The notes below the pieces were generated by a model. That model did not search any database. It was not told the origin of the DNA and was given only the letters and a program-made list of their open reading frames with translations. Below, in pieces: positions 1 to 5,194 of a DNA stretch of 5,194 nucleotides; the stretch's first letter is position 1; each line of letters opens with the position of its first letter. The stretch covers positions 1 to 5,194 of the forward strand of contig CAMFIW010000259.1 of NCBI GenBank assembly GCA_945952355.1, given 5' to 3'. The stretch is from an uncultured Phenylobacterium sp. Lineage in GTDB: Bacteria; Pseudomonadota; Alphaproteobacteria; Caulobacterales; Caulobacteraceae. A program made the position numbers and the translations under genes.

Positions 1-421
1 CCCGCGGCAGGGTCCGCGCCATCCGCAACGACAGCGAACCCCAGCCGCAGCCCAGTTCCAGGATCGTCTGGCCGTCGGCCAGCTCGGCATGGGCGGCCGT
101 CTCCGACAGCGCCGCGTCCTCCGCGGCGCCCAGGCCCTCATGGCCGGTCGGATAGAGGCAGCAGGAATATTTCAGGTTCCGCCCCAGGACCTTCTGGAAG
201 AAGGCCGCCGGAAGCTCGTAGTGCTGGGCGTTGGCCGCCTCGGCGTGCTCGGCGATCGGCCGAGCGGCCATCTCGGCGGCGAAGATCGCGGCGGCGTCGG
301 CCGGCGCCCCCGCCAGCTGCCGCCGCGCGTTGGCCACCAGCATCTCCACCGCCGCGCGGCGCATCAGGTCGGGGATCGGCGCGCCCTCGAAGGCGTGGAT
401 GGTGGCGGCTACGAGGGACAT
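1..421 (-). CDS. Class I SAM-dependent methyltransferase, CFA synthase / coclaurine N-methyltransferase-like (partial, N-terminal 140 aa)
   Basis: The reverse strand encodes MSLVAATIHAFEGAPIPDLM and runs off the left edge after 140 codons, so the C-terminal part is missing. Residues 66-91 (QHYELPAAFF, then LKYSCCLYP) resemble the conserved block before the Rossmann fold in cyclopropane-fatty-acyl-phospholipid synthases and in plant coclaurine N-methyltransferases. Residues 120-128 (ILELGCGWG) are SAM-binding motif I. Family knowledge: these enzymes transfer a methyl or methylene group from S-adenosylmethionine, either to the double bond of a phospholipid acyl chain or to an amine. The short N-terminal helical region before the HYELP block looks more like the coclaurine-methyltransferase branch than classical Cfa. 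Start choice: GGAGG (complement of 429-433) lies 7 nt upstream of the ATG. The gene is divergent from an FAD oxidoreductase/DUF1365 pair, which favours a lipid substrate (inference). Fold and family are quite sure; the substrate is not known. Confidence 0.9.
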   Translation of the reverse strand, partial: MSLVAATIHAFEGAPIPDLMRRAAVEMLVANARRQLAGAPADAAAIFAAEMAARPIAEHAEAANAQHYELPAAFFQKVLGRNLKYSCCLYPTGHEGLGAAEDAALSETAAHAELADGQTILELGCGWGSLSLRMARTLPR

Positions 422-428
422 GGGCGGG

Positions 429-457
429 CCTCCGGGAGGGCGGAGGATCATCCCTCC
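429..457 (-). promoter_or_regulatory. Methyltransferase leader with alternating GGAGG/CCTCC blocks around the ribosome binding site
   Basis: Read on the minus strand toward the ATG at 421, the leader holds in order GGAGGG (457-452), CCTCCG (446-441), CCCTCC (440-435) and CGGAGG (434-429). The last is the Shine-Dalgarno sequence. CCTCCG can pair over 6 bp with the Shine-Dalgarno block, leaving a 6-nt loop. GGAGGG can instead pair with CCCTCC (6 bp) or with CCTCC. Two mutually exclusive folds, one hiding and one freeing the ribosome binding site, are therefore possible. The ribosome binding site itself is well supported. Control by alternative folding is inference, and chance in GC-rich DNA is a real alternative. 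Confidence 0.35.
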
Positions 458-462
458 GGGTC

Positions 463-491
463 CGATACGCATGAAGCGGCGCCTCGGATGC
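463..491 (-). promoter_or_regulatory. Weak candidate ECF-type promoter for the methyltransferase, mirror of the rightward one
   Basis: On the minus strand GCATCC (491-486, the other arm of the dyad) is followed after 18 nt by TATCG (467-463). This repeats the spacing of the rightward candidate. Transcription would start near 456, at the beginning of the GGAGG/CCTCC leader. The -10-like element matches the recalled ECF consensus poorly, so the main support is the symmetry with the other side. Confidence 0.15.
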
Positions 492-504
492 GTCGGCTGC
501 ATCC
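486..504. promoter_or_regulatory. 19-bp dyad GGATGC-N7-GCATCC, candidate operator between divergent genes
   Basis: A perfect 6-bp inverted repeat with a 7-nt centre sits near the middle of the 127-bp divergent spacer, about 45 bp from the rightward start codon and 65 bp from the leftward one. A second, looser inverted pair, ACGCAT (467-472) and ATGCGT (488-493), partly overlaps it. This position and symmetry would suit a dimeric regulator serving both directions. No regulator family is recognised from the half-site. A pair of outward-facing promoter elements is an alternative reading. Confidence 0.35.
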
Positions 505-527
505 TTCGCGGGGGGCTCTGCGTAACT
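499..527 (+). promoter_or_regulatory. Weak candidate ECF-type promoter for the FAD oxidoreductase/DUF1365 operon
   Basis: GCATCC (499-504) is followed after exactly 18 nt by TAACT (523-527). The spacing equals that of RpoE/ChrR-type ECF promoters as I recall them (TGATCC-N18-TAAGA). The match is only 4/6 and 3/5 bases. Transcription would begin near 534, giving a leader of about 15 nt that still contains the GGAGGAG ribosome binding site. I raise it because homologous operons are often controlled by this sigma factor; the sequence alone is weak support. Confidence 0.2.
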
Positions 528-537
528 CCTTCAGCCC

Positions 538-544
538 GGAGGAG
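538..544 (+). promoter_or_regulatory. Ribosome binding site GGAGGAG fixing the FAD oxidoreductase start
   Basis: GGAGG at 538-542 lies 6 nt before the ATG at 549. This decides the start: the reading frame stays open upstream to an ATG at 231, but those 106 extra codons would run through the divergent methyltransferase gene. They encode a Cys/Arg/Ala-rich stretch unlike the family, whose dinucleotide-binding motif normally lies close to the N terminus. Confidence 0.8.
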
Positions 545-548
545 CCCC

Positions 549-1868
549 ATGACCGAGATCGTCCCCTTGCATGAGCCGCGCCGCGTCGCCGTGATCGGCG
601 CAGGGATCGCCGGCCTCTCCGCCGCCTGGCTCATGGGGCGCTCGCACAAGGTCACGGTCTTCGAGGCGGACCATCGCCTGGGCGGTCACGCCCACACGGT
701 CGAGACGCCCGGCGGCGTACCGGTCGACACCGGCTTCATCGTCTACAACGAGCCCAACTATCCGAACTTCACCGCCCTGCTGGACCATCTGGGCGTCGCC
801 AGCCAGCCGGCCGACATGGCGCTCTCGGTCTCCCTGGACGACGGCGCCTTCGAATACTCCTCGGCCGCCCTGTTCGCCCAGAAGAGCAACGTCTTCTCCG
901 CCCGCTTCTGGACCATGCTGCGCGACGTCACCCGCTTCTATCGACACGGACCACGCGACCTGCCGGCCCTGGAGACGCCGCTGGTCAGCCTCGACGACTA
1001 TCTGGCCCAAAAGGGCTACTGCAACGCCTTCCGCGACGACCACCTGCTGCCCCAGGCCGCCGCGATCTGGTCGACGCCCCTGGCCCAGATCGGCGCCTAT
1101 CCGGCCGCCGCCCTGATCCGCTTCTTCCAGAACCACGGCATGATGCAGGTCTTCGGCCGAGGCCTGTGGCGCACGGTCACCGGCGGCAGCCGCGCCTATG
1201 TCGGCCGCCTCGCCGAAGCCATTCCCGGCGAGATCCGCCTGGGCGCCCGCATCGCCGGCCTCCGCCGCACCGCCTCCGGCGTCGAACTCCGCCACGCCGA
1301 CGGCAAGGTCGAGGCCTTCGACGAGGTCGTGCTCGCCACCCACGGCGATACCGCGCTCGCCCTGCTCGACGATCCGACTCCGGCCGAGCGGCGCATCCTG
1401 GGCGCCTTTCGATATTCCAGGAACCAGGCCGTGCTGCACACCGACCCAGGCCTGATGCCGCGTCGCCGCGCCGCCTGGACGAGCTGGAACCACATCGGCC
1501 GCCGCGCCGAGCCCGGCCGCGGCTGCGTCACCTACTGGATGAACCGGCTCCAGGGCCTGAAGGCTCCGACCGACCTGTTCGTCACCCTCAATCCCGACCG
1601 CCCCATCGCGCCGGGGGCGGTGGTTCATGTCGACGTCTACGATCACCCCCTATTCGACGCCGCCGCCATCTCCGCCCAGCGCGAACTGTGGTCGCTCCAG
1701 GGCCGGTCCGGCGCCTGGTTCTGCGGCTCCTATTTCGGTCACGGCTTCCATGAGGACGCGCTGCAGTCGGGCCTGGCCGTCGCCGAGGCCCTGGCCGGCG
1801 TGCGCCGACCCTGGAGCGTGCCGGGCGAGTCCGGCCGCATCCACCTCGCCCCGCCCCAGGCCGCATGA
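549..1868 (+). CDS. FAD/NAD(P)-binding amine-oxidase-like oxidoreductase (COG2907 type)
   Basis: The product is a 439-residue cytosolic flavoprotein. Residues 13-22 (VAVIGAGIAG) are the GxGxxG dinucleotide-binding loop, and E39 ends the second strand and should bind the adenosine ribose. LGGHAHT (44-50) followed by VDTGFIVYN (59-67) is typical of the NAD/FAD-binding, protoporphyrinogen-oxidase/amine-oxidase-like proteins of COG2907. WFCGSYFGHGFHEDALQSG (390-408) is the C-terminal FAD-contact segment. The length is normal and all expected blocks are present, so it looks intact. Its stop overlaps the next gene's start (ATGA), so the pair should be co-translated. Family knowledge: relatives sit next to DUF1365 and CFA-synthase genes, often under an ECF sigma/ChrR pair, and are linked to modification of unsaturated membrane fatty acids such as furan fatty acid formation. 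Which chemical step this protein performs is not shown by the sequence. Desaturation or oxidation of an acyl chain is inference. Confidence 0.9.
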   Translation: MTEIVPLHEPRRVAVIGAGIAGLSAAWLMGRSHKVTVFEADHRLGGHAHTVETPGGVPVDTGFIVYNEPNYPNFTALLDHLGVASQPADMALSVSLDDGAFEYSSAALFAQKSNVFSARFWTMLRDVTRFYRHGPRDLPALETPLVSLDDYLAQKGYCNAFRDDHLLPQAAAIWSTPLAQIGAYPAAALIRFFQNHGMMQVFGRGLWRTVTGGSRAYVGRLAEAIPGEIRLGARIAGLRRTASGVELRHADGKVEAFDEVVLATHGDTALALLDDPTPAERRILGAFRYSRNQAVLHTDPGLMPRRRAAWTSWNHIGRRAEPGRGCVTYWMNRLQGLKAPTDLFVTLNPDRPIAPGAVVHVDVYDHPLFDAAAISAQRELWSLQGRSGAWFCGSYFGHGFHEDALQSGLAVAEALAGVRRPWSVPGESGRIHLAPPQAA

Positions 1869-2611
1869 CCGCCGCCCTCTATCCGGGCGTGGTGACCCAT
1901 GCGCGGCTGCGGCCCCGGCCGCACCGACTGCGCTACCGCATCTTCATGCTGGCCCTGGATCTCGACGAGTTGCCGGCCCTGCGCCGACTGCGCGCGGTCC
2001 GCCTGGGCCTGGTCGGGTTTCGCGAGCGCGACCATCTCGACGGCTCCGCCACGCCACTCAAGGTCCAGGTCGAGCGCCATCTCATCGCGGCGGGGCTCGA
2101 CGGGGGCGGGCGCATCGTCCTCGTGTGCATGCCGCGCATCCTCGGGCGCGGCTTCAATCCGCTGAGCGTCTATTTCTGCTACCGTCCGGATGGTTCGCTC
2201 AGCGCCGTTCTCTACGAGGTCAACAACACCTTCGGCGGCCGCCACAGCTACCTCATCCCGGCGCCGGCTTCGGGCCTCCCCGGCCCGCCGGTCGGCAAGG
2301 CTTTCCATGTCTCGCCCTTCATGGACATGGACCTCGCATACCACTTCCGCATTGTGCCGCCCGGCGACGGGGTGGGGATCAAGGTCGACGTGGACGACGC
2401 GCGGGGCAGGGTGCTGTCCGCCGCCTTCGCCGGCCGTCGCCGCGACCTCACCGACGCCGCCCTGGTCCGCGCCTTGGCCGGCCACCCCTGGATGGTGCTC
2501 GGCGTGCTCGCCGCCATCCACTGGGAGGCGCTTAAGATCTGGCTCAAGGGCGAACGCCTCCGCCCCAGCCCGCCGGCGCCCGCGCGGCCGGTGACCCTCG
2601 CGCCGCGATAA
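1865..2611 (+). CDS. DUF1365 family protein (COG3496 type)
   Basis: The product has 248 residues, a normal length for this family. Recognised blocks are the N-terminal LYPGVVTHARLRPRPHRLRY (5-24), FNPLSVYFCY (97-106), EVNNTFGGRHSY (118-129) and KAFHVSPFMDMDLAYHFR (145-162), followed by a C-terminal IHWEALKIWLKG segment. Conserved His, Asn and aromatic residues suggest an enzymatic or ligand-binding role, but the family's biochemistry is poorly defined. It almost always accompanies the COG2907 flavoprotein encoded just upstream, and often a CFA-synthase-like methyltransferase. It is therefore thought to act with them on membrane acyl chains (inference). The start ATG lies inside the preceding stop (ATGA). 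Only a weak CAGG precedes it, so translation probably depends on coupling. No signal peptide is seen. Confidence 0.92.
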   Translation: MTAALYPGVVTHARLRPRPHRLRYRIFMLALDLDELPALRRLRAVRLGLVGFRERDHLDGSATPLKVQVERHLIAAGLDGGGRIVLVCMPRILGRGFNPLSVYFCYRPDGSLSAVLYEVNNTFGGRHSYLIPAPASGLPGPPVGKAFHVSPFMDMDLAYHFRIVPPGDGVGIKVDVDDARGRVLSAAFAGRRRDLTDAALVRALAGHPWMVLGVLAAIHWEALKIWLKGERLRPSPPAPARPVTLAPR

Positions 2612-2699
2612 GGTCCGTCCACGGCGGATTCGTCCGGAGCGTCAAAACACCTCTGGCGTGTCGCGCCCGCATGGGCCAAAATAGTTCGCATACCTAACG
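2612..2699. other. 88-bp spacer between DUF1365 and ABC exporter genes, no clear terminator
   Basis: The spacer is somewhat less GC-rich toward its right end. It holds three tiny inverted repeats: CGGA-TTCG-TCCG (2625-2636), GGCG-N5-CGCC (2655-2667) and GCCC-GCAT-GGGC (2665-2676). The last two overlap. None is followed by a T-run in either direction, so no intrinsic terminator is supported. I find no convincing sigma-70-type promoter for the exporter genes. Either read-through from the upstream operon or an unrecognised promoter supplies their transcription. Confidence 0.5.
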
Positions 2700-4619
2700 A
2701 TGGAAATTTCGATGAGTGATTCCCACCCCTCGGGCGGGGGTGCGGCGTCGTCCGAGGGCCCGACTCTCTCGGACAAGGCGCACGTCGACGCCAAGGCTAT
2801 GCCGCGCGTGCTTCAGCGCATCACGGCCCTAGCCTTCCGCTATCCCGGCCTCGTGGCGCTCGCCATGGCCTGCTCGCTCGGCTCGGCCCTGGCCAGCCTC
2901 GCCCTGCCGCGCCTGTTCGGCCGTTCGGTGGACCAAGCGCATCACCTGCTCATCGGGGCCGCCGCCCATCCGGAGGCCGCCCGCCACGCGCTCTTGATCT
3001 CGGCCGGCCTGATCATCGCAGCCACCATCGTCCGCGGCGTCATGACCATGCTGTCGGGCTATCTCGGCGAGTATGTCAGCCAGAAGGTCGGCTACGACCT
3101 GCGCCTGCAGTTCTTCCAGCAGCTCCAGCGGCTCTCCTTCGGCTTCCACGACCGCATCCATTCCGGCGATCTGATCACCCGCGGCATGCTCGACCTTGAG
3201 GGCGCGCGGGTCTTCATCCAAGGCGGGTTGATGCCCGTCGTCACCCTGGTCCTTCTGCTCGCATTCGCGGCCTGGGAAATGCTGTCGACCGACATCGTGC
3301 TCGGCCTGATCGGCCTGGCCTTCGTGCCGATTTCGGCCGGGGCGCTCGGCCGCATGGGCTTCCTGCTGCGGGTCACCTGGCTGCGGTTCCAGGAGCTGAT
3401 GAGCGCGCTGACCCTCACCATGGAGGAGAACCTCCAGGGCATCCGCGTCGTGCGGGCCTTCGCCGGCAAGACCTTCGAGCTCGCCAAGTTCGACAAGGCC
3501 TCGATGGACGCGCTCGCCTATTCCTACGACCGGATCACGCTGCGCTTCCGCGCCGTCTCGGTCATGCAGGTCAGCTTCAACGCCTCGATGGCGGGCCTGC
3601 TGTTCTATGGCGGGCACAAGGTTGCGACGGGCGCGCTCAGCGTCGGTACGCTCACCGCCTACCTCACCTACATGACCCTCCTGCAGGCCCCGATCCGCCA
3701 GATCGCCATGATCTTCAACTCGGCGGCGCGGGCCACCTCCTCGGGCGGCCGCCTGTTCGAGGTCCTCGACCTGGTCCCCGAGATCGCCGACGCCCCGAAC
3801 GCGCCGCCGCTGGCCCCGGCCAAGGGCGTGCTGCGTTTCGAGCATGTGGATTTCGCCTATGTCCCTGGCGGCAAGGCCATCCTGAAGGACGTCTCCTTCG
3901 AGGTCGGCCCGGGCCAGACCCTGGGTGTCGTCGGTCCGCCCGGTTCGGGCAAGTCGACCATCGCCAACCTCGTGCCCCGCTTCTACGACGTGGACGCCGG
4001 CGCCATCACCATCGACGGCGTCGACATCCGCTCGGTCACGCTCGCCAGCCTGCGCGAATATGTCGGCCTCGTGCAGCAGGAAGCCTTCCTGTTTGACTCG
4101 TCGATCGGCCACAATGTCGCCTATGCCGACCCATGGGCCGAGGAGAGCCGCATCGTCGGCGCCGCCAAGGTGGCTCAGCTCCACGACCATATCGCGGGCC
4201 TGCCGGAGGCCTACGAGACCCGGGTCGGCGAACGGGGCGTCGCCCTCTCGGGCGGCCAGCGCCAGCGGATGAGCATCGCCCGCGGCGTCGTCCCCGGACC
4301 CGGCGTGATGATCTTCGACGACTCGACCGCCGCCATCGACGCGGTCACCGAGCGCCGCGTGCGCGACGCGCTCGCCGAGGCCACCGCCGCCAAGGCCACC
4401 ATCATCATCGCCCACCGCCTGTCCTCGCTCATGCACGCCGACCAGATCGTCGTCCTCGACGAGGGCCGCATCGTCGAGCGCGGGACCCATGCGGAGCTGC
4501 TCAGGTCCGGCGGGGTCTATGCCGACCTCTACGAACTGCAGACCCGCTCCGACGCCGAGGCCGTGATGGACGACACAGCCCCCGCTCCAGCCCCGAAGAA
4601 CGAGGAGGTTCGGGCATGA
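2700..4619 (+). CDS. ABC exporter half-transporter (permease-ATPase fusion), likely the degenerate-site subunit of a heterodimer
   Basis: The 639-residue inner-membrane protein has a polar N-terminal tail (1-40). A six-helix exporter domain follows, with helices near 50-73, 97-118, 175-194, 197-216, 289-305 and 314-334 and the conserved ENLQGIRVVRAFAGK region at 243-257. The nucleotide-binding domain spans about 373-615: Walker A GPPGSGKST (412-420), Q-loop Q460, signature LSGGQ (516-520), Walker B MIFDD (537-541), D-loop D547 and H-loop H572. The residue after the Walker B Asp is D541, not the catalytic Glu. In heterodimeric exporters such as BmrCD, TM287/288 and MdlAB, one subunit carries this change, and the signature of that subunit completes the active site of the partner. 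The next gene encodes another half-transporter, which fits. The substrate (lipid, drug or peptide) is not evident. Start: ATG at 2700 lacks a ribosome binding site; ATG at 2712 (MSDSHPS) has a weak GGA 7 nt upstream and may be the true start. Confidence 0.93.
   Translation: MEISMSDSHPSGGGAASSEGPTLSDKAHVDAKAMPRVLQRITALAFRYPGLVALAMACSLGSALASLALPRLFGRSVDQAHHLLIGAAAHPEAARHALLISAGLIIAATIVRGVMTMLSGYLGEYVSQKVGYDLRLQFFQQLQRLSFGFHDRIHSGDLITRGMLDLEGARVFIQGGLMPVVTLVLLLAFAAWEMLSTDIVLGLIGLAFVPISAGALGRMGFLLRVTWLRFQELMSALTLTMEENLQGIRVVRAFAGKTFELAKFDKASMDALAYSYDRITLRFRAVSVMQVSFNASMAGLLFYGGHKVATGALSVGTLTAYLTYMTLLQAPIRQIAMIFNSAARATSSGGRLFEVLDLVPEIADAPNAPPLAPAKGVLRFEHVDFAYVPGGKAILKDVSFEVGPGQTLGVVGPPGSGKSTIANLVPRFYDVDAGAITIDGVDIRSVTLASLREYVGLVQQEAFLFDSSIGHNVAYADPWAEESRIVGAAKVAQLHDHIAGLPEAYETRVGERGVALSGGQRQRMSIARGVVPGPGVMIFDDSTAAIDAVTERRVRDALAEATAAKATIIIAHRLSSLMHADQIVVLDEGRIVERGTHAELLRSGGVYADLYELQTRSDAEAVMDDTAPAPAPKNEEVRA
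4602..4608 (+). promoter_or_regulatory. Ribosome binding site GAGGAGG for the second ABC subunit, inside the first subunit's coding sequence
   Basis: GGAGG at 4604-4608 lies 7 nt before the ATG at 4616, within the last codons of the upstream gene. With the ATGA overlap it supports coupled, near-equal synthesis of the two half-transporters, as a 1:1 heterodimer requires. Confidence 0.75.
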
Positions 4620-5194
4620 CCGACGCCGCTGACGGCCAGCAGGCGCCCCGCCGCGCGCCCCGCGCCTCCCTCGGGTCCTCAGAGGGCGACGACATCTTCG
4701 GCACGTTCGACGTCGGCGTCGCCCGCCGCTTCCTGGGCTATCTCGCCCCCCATAAGCGCGCGATCTTCACCGCCCAGATCGCCGTCCTCGGCTCGGCCGC
4801 CTTTTCCCTGGCGATCCCCAAGCTCACGGGCGCCGCGGTCAACCGCGCCGTCGCCCACGACGTCGCCGGCCTCGACCGAACCCTGATGATCTTCGCCGGC
4901 GTCGCGCTCGGCTACGCGGCCTGCTTCTTCGTCGGCGAGTGGCTGTCCTCGCGCCTGGCCCAGCGGGTGATCTTCGACATCCGCCGCACCATGTTCGCCC
5001 ACTTCCAGGACGTGTCCCTGTCCTTCATGGACAAAACCCATGTCGGCCGGATCATGGCGCGCCTTCAGGGCGACGTGAACGCGCTTCAGGAATTCCTCGA
5101 GAACATGAACGGCGCCCTGGGCGACTTCGTCACCCTGATCGGCATCACCATCGTCCTACTGTCCACCGATCTGAAACTCGGCCTCCTGACCCTC
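4616..5194 (+). CDS. ABC exporter half-transporter, second subunit (partial, N-terminal 193 aa)
   Basis: The frame opens with MTDAADGQQAPRRAPRASLG and stays open to the right edge, so the rest of the membrane domain and the whole ATPase domain lie outside the window. After a polar, Arg-rich tail (1-30), residues 31-48 (FDVGVARRFLGYLAPHKR) form the elbow before the first membrane helix (about 49-72). A second helix lies at about 88-110. IFDIRRTMFAHFQDVSLSFMD (119-139), with GRIMARLQGDVNALQEFL (144-161), is the typical type I ABC exporter intracellular-loop region, and the next helix begins near 168. The gene starts within the stop of the preceding half-transporter and has a strong ribosome binding site. 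I infer that it is the heterodimer partner and should carry the intact catalytic Glu; this cannot be seen here. The substrate is unknown. Confidence 0.92.
   Translation, partial: MTDAADGQQAPRRAPRASLGSSEGDDIFGTFDVGVARRFLGYLAPHKRAIFTAQIAVLGSAAFSLAIPKLTGAAVNRAVAHDVAGLDRTLMIFAGVALGYAACFFVGEWLSSRLAQRVIFDIRRTMFAHFQDVSLSFMDKTHVGRIMARLQGDVNALQEFLENMNGALGDFVTLIGITIVLLSTDLKLGLLTL

Noticed and set aside
445..450. TGATCC on the minus strand as an exact ECF -35 element
   Set aside because: A -10 element at N18 would fall at the methyltransferase start codon, leaving no room for the ribosome binding site.
231..548. 106-codon upstream extension of the flavoprotein reading frame
   Set aside because: It runs antisense through the methyltransferase gene, has non-family composition, and a strong ribosome binding site marks the ATG at 549.
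89..574. 161-aa plus-strand open frame opposite the methyltransferase
   Set aside because: Gly/Arg/His-rich translation without any domain, antisense to a gene with clear motifs; typical GC-rich shadow frame.
531..1646. 371-aa minus-strand open frame opposite the flavoprotein
   Set aside because: Gly/Ala/Asp-rich composition without recognisable motifs, fully antisense to a well-supported gene.
1739..2521. 260-aa minus-strand open frame opposite DUF1365
   Set aside because: No domain and antisense to conserved DUF1365 motifs; shadow frame.
1627..2535. 302-aa plus-strand open frame spanning the flavoprotein/DUF1365 junction
   Set aside because: Pro/Arg/Ser/Ala-rich out-of-frame translation overlapping two intact genes; no sign of a frameshift linking them.
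2640..2645. TTGACG on the minus strand as a -35 element for an antisense transcript into DUF1365
   Set aside because: No convincing -10 element at the right distance; only a loose GACGAATC-like match, expected by chance.
2625..2676. Short hairpins after the DUF1365 gene as a terminator
   Set aside because: Stems are only 4 bp and no T-run follows on either strand.
2829..4490. 553-aa minus-strand open frame opposite the first ABC subunit
   Set aside because: Its length is striking, but the translation is an Asp/Gly/His-rich string with no motifs; it follows from the C/G-ending codons of the real gene.

Overview
The window comes from a GC-rich bacterial chromosome. Codons ending in C or G dominate, there are strong GGAGG ribosome binding sites, and genes are tightly packed with ATGA stop/start overlaps. 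Together with the gene content this suggests an alphaproteobacterium, most plausibly of the Caulobacterales type (Caulobacter, Phenylobacterium, Brevundimonas); that placement is inference, not an identification. I see no tRNA, rRNA, insertion sequence, CRISPR array or phage gene.

Layout. (1) At the left edge, reading leftward from 421, is the N-terminal third or so of a class I SAM-dependent methyltransferase of the cyclopropane-fatty-acid-synthase / coclaurine-N-methyltransferase superfamily. (2) Positions 422-548 form a 127-bp divergent control region. It has a 19-bp dyad (GGATGC-N7-GCATCC) near its middle, possible outward-facing promoter elements, and an alternating GGAGG/CCTCC leader in front of the methyltransferase. 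(3) Reading rightward, 549-1868 encodes an FAD/NAD(P)-binding amine-oxidase-like oxidoreductase (COG2907 type). It overlaps by ATGA a DUF1365 protein (COG3496 type, 1865-2611). (4) An 88-bp gap (2612-2699) has no clear intrinsic terminator. (5) A two-gene ABC exporter operon follows: a complete fused permease-ATPase (2700-4619) and, overlapping by ATGA, the first 193 residues of a second permease-ATPase (4616 to the right edge).

How the genes may work together. FAD oxidoreductase, DUF1365 protein and CFA-synthase-like methyltransferase form a recurrent neighbourhood in Proteobacteria, often beside an ECF sigma factor/ChrR pair. It is associated with modification of membrane unsaturated fatty acids, including the furan fatty acid and photo-oxidative stress setting in Rhodobacter. 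The three genes here are therefore best read as a membrane-lipid modification module split across a shared divergent promoter region. The ABC pair looks like a heterodimeric exporter: the first subunit has Asp-Asp instead of Asp-Glu after Walker B, the usual mark of the catalytically degenerate partner. Its substrate cannot be read from the sequence. A functional link between transporter and lipid module is possible by position only.

Nothing here is a clearly new system. The most interesting parts are the divergent control region and the unusual arrangement of the lipid-modification genes.
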